DNA from: Runella sp. CRIBMP
GTDB lineage: Bacteria; Bacteroidota; Bacteroidia; Cytophagales; Spirosomataceae
DNA: 64,000 bases
Direction of reading: 5' to 3'
NCBI RefSeq assembly: GCF_009905605.1
Contig: NZ_JAAAKZ010000004.1
Location: 186,001-250,000, forward strand
The notes under the pieces were generated by a model. That model had not been told where the DNA came from, ran no database searches, and saw only the letters and a program-made list of their open reading frames with translations. A program made the position numbers and the translations under genes. Below, piece after piece: positions 62,776 through 64,000 of this stretch. How positions within the stretch are numbered: the stretch's first letter is position 1; every line of letters starts with the position of its first letter.

Positions 62776-63447
62776 ATGCTCGAAAACGTCTTTGATTCTC
62801 ACAAATTTAACCTTTGGAAAGCCAATTTGTTAAAAAATGGCCTTGAAATTCACCAGATTGAGGAAAAATTTACCCGCCATAACGGTCACGGCGATGCGCT
62901 TTTTTCGCTGTTGATGCTCGACGCTACCACGCCCGAAGGCGACAAAATTCCCCCTATTTGCTTCTTGAAGGGCGAGGTATTGTGCGTGTTGGTGTGTTTG
63001 ATTGATGAAGAAACCCGCGAGAAATACCTGCTGCTGGTTCGTCAACGCCGCATTTGCGACGGCTCTCTGACCTACGAGCATCCTGCTGGAATGCTTGATA
63101 GTGAGTCGGATGCGGTCAAAGTGGCTGCCAAAGAGGTGTTTGAAGAAACGGGGATGACGGTCGAAAAAAATCAATTAATTCGCCTGTTAGATTACCCCGT
63201 CTATCCTTCTACTGGCACGAGCGACGAAACCATGTACTATTTCTATTGCGAGCTCACACTTCCCAAAGAAAAAATCATGAGCTACGATGATTTGTTTATG
63301 GGAGAAGCTTCTGAACATGAGCGCATTGTAACTGTGGTGTTGCCTTTTGCCGAAGGACATCGCCTCATCAACAATGCCAACGGTATTTTACTCAATTTTC
63401 TCTATCTCAAAGCCGTTGGAGATTGGGATTTGTTGAAAAAACTGTAG
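62776..63447 (+). CDS. Nudix hydrolase with degenerate Nudix box
   Basis: A ~224-residue protein from ATG 62776; a GTG at 62728 opens the frame earlier. The Nudix region reads GMLDSESDAVKVAAKEVFEETGM. Compared with the consensus Gx5Ex7REUXEExGU, the first Glu is offset and Arg is Lys; the EExG end is kept. The preceding LLLVRQRRICDGSLTYEHPAG is normal for the family, and ADP-sugar pyrophosphatase-like relatives are the nearest type. Substrate unknown. An almost-consensus -7 box (TACTTTG, 62731-62737) is upstream. Confidence 0.8.
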   Translation: MLENVFDSHKFNLWKANLLKNGLEIHQIEEKFTRHNGHGDALFSLLMLDATTPEGDKIPPICFLKGEVLCVLVCLIDEETREKYLLLVRQRRICDGSLTYEHPAGMLDSESDAVKVAAKEVFEETGMTVEKNQLIRLLDYPVYPSTGTSDETMYYFYCELTLPKEKIMSYDDLFMGEASEHERIVTVVLPFAEGHRLINNANGILLNFLYLKAVGDWDLLKKL

Positions 63448-63541
63448 CTTATGGCATGATTATTTAGGGATAATTTGTAAATTGTTATGTCCTTTTGGGC
63501 GAGTCAACACCATTTGGCAGTTAGAAACAAAAAAAAGAAAC

Positions 63542-64000
63542 ATGAAAAAGATTAAAGAAATAGCCTCAAAATACAACGTAAGTGAAGAAACCGTTTCTTC
63601 ATTACTGGCAGGACTCAAACTGTCGGGCGGCCGTCAGGTACAATTCAATATCCCCGAATTGGGCGGTATGGGCCAATGGCAGGGGGGGATGGTCATGATT
63701 GGCGATATGTTTAACAATTCCTTGAAGGCCAAAGTGGCCGAGTTGTGTGCCGAGCTGGTGCCGCTCTCGCAGACGATGGCCGAAGAAGAGAAGGCCGCCG
63801 CTCCCAAGAAAAGCAAGACCGATAAAAAAGCCGAACAGGAATATTCGTCGCCTGCGTTTAGTGGTAGCCAAAATGGGAGTAAATACGCCTACTTCGCGGC
63901 TGAAAATGTGCTCGTTGTCGAATTGGAGCAGGACGGCAAAATCACCAAATACAGCACCAAAGGATTTCCGCTCACGGGCGTGCAGCAATCGCAAGACAAC
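63542..64000 (+). CDS. SHOCT-like small protein (3' truncated by window edge)
   Basis: An open frame of 153 codons from ATG 63542, still open at base 64000. It opens with KKIKEIASKYNVSEETVSSLLAGLKLSGG, a helix-turn-helix-like segment (shown here as KYNVSEETVSSLLAGLK), then a Gly/Met-rich part and a Lys/Ala linker, then a beta-part with YFAAENVLVVELEQDGKITK. This resembles Bacteroidota proteins labelled SHOCT-domain proteins, whose role is unclear. Soluble; no signal peptide. Confidence 0.65.
   Translation, partial: MKKIKEIASKYNVSEETVSSLLAGLKLSGGRQVQFNIPELGGMGQWQGGMVMIGDMFNNSLKAKVAELCAELVPLSQTMAEEEKAAAPKKSKTDKKAEQEYSSPAFSGSQNGSKYAYFAAENVLVVELEQDGKITKYSTKGFPLTGVQQSQDN

Noticed and set aside
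1..64000. tRNA, rRNA, CRISPR or intact insertion sequence
   Set aside because: None recognised by eye on either strand; a covariance-model scan would be needed to exclude small RNAs.

Overview
The window is chromosomal DNA of a Bacteroidota, most likely a cytophagale near Runella/Spirosoma. I infer this from a SusC-type TonB-dependent receptor with a carboxypeptidase-like repeat, a DUF5686 outer-membrane protein, a PorW/SprE type IX secretion lipoprotein, DUF4290 and DUF2452 proteins, LytS/LytTR two-component pairs, TAnnTTTG promoter boxes and a general lack of Shine-Dalgarno sites. No base composition, search or alignment was computed; all family calls come from reading the translations.

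Layout. 0-9 kb: end of a HisC-like aminotransferase, AEC permease, small lipoprotein, then a leftward secreted protein/histidine kinase/LytTR operon, a Tat-type aldo/keto reductase and a DUF5686 protein. 9-16.8 kb: gene-poor stretch with a broken ORF, DUF2452, PorW/SprE, penicillin-binding protein 1A, glycerate kinase and DUF3817. 16.8-25.2 kb: a two-domain phosphodiesterase/alkaline phosphatase, VF530, a beta-propeller protein, a flavin-binding protein, a LOG-family protein, RpiB, an SpmAB-like membrane protein and a glycosyltransferase. 25.3-32.6 kb: DUF4290, AlaA-like aminotransferase, then the proteostasis block lon, groEL, groES. 32.9-42.8 kb: a hypothetical gene, an orphan LytTR regulator, a dead AraC regulator, a TonB receptor/NmrA/kinase/LytTR operon, and a TPR kinase lacking its phospho-acceptor histidine. 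42.8-54.9 kb: fdhD, moaE, a metallophosphoesterase, small genes, a GlcD-like flavoenzyme, OsmC, a TetR-linked MFS exporter, an amine-oxidase-like flavoprotein, a nitrilase/GNAT pair, an NTF2-like protein and a YdeI-like protein. 54.9-59.6 kb: an AT-rich accessory patch (DUF6326, Crp/Fnr, CsaA, DHFR-like, DsbA-like, NTF2-like, HxlR). 59.7-64 kb: S9 peptidase, DUF2721, Nudix and the start of a SHOCT-like gene.

For novelty, the best candidate is the accessory patch: single-gene units there are separated by long imperfect palindromes bounded by GCTAAC/GTTRGC boxes. In one of them the stop codon of the neighbouring gene lies inside the box, as in integron cassettes; no integrase is in view. Other leads are the His-less TPR kinase, a class of intergenic inverted repeats that in several cases are built of 14-nt units, a terminator sequence present twice, and a divergent HxlR redox locus with an operator on its promoter. 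No tRNA, rRNA, CRISPR array or intact insertion sequence was seen.
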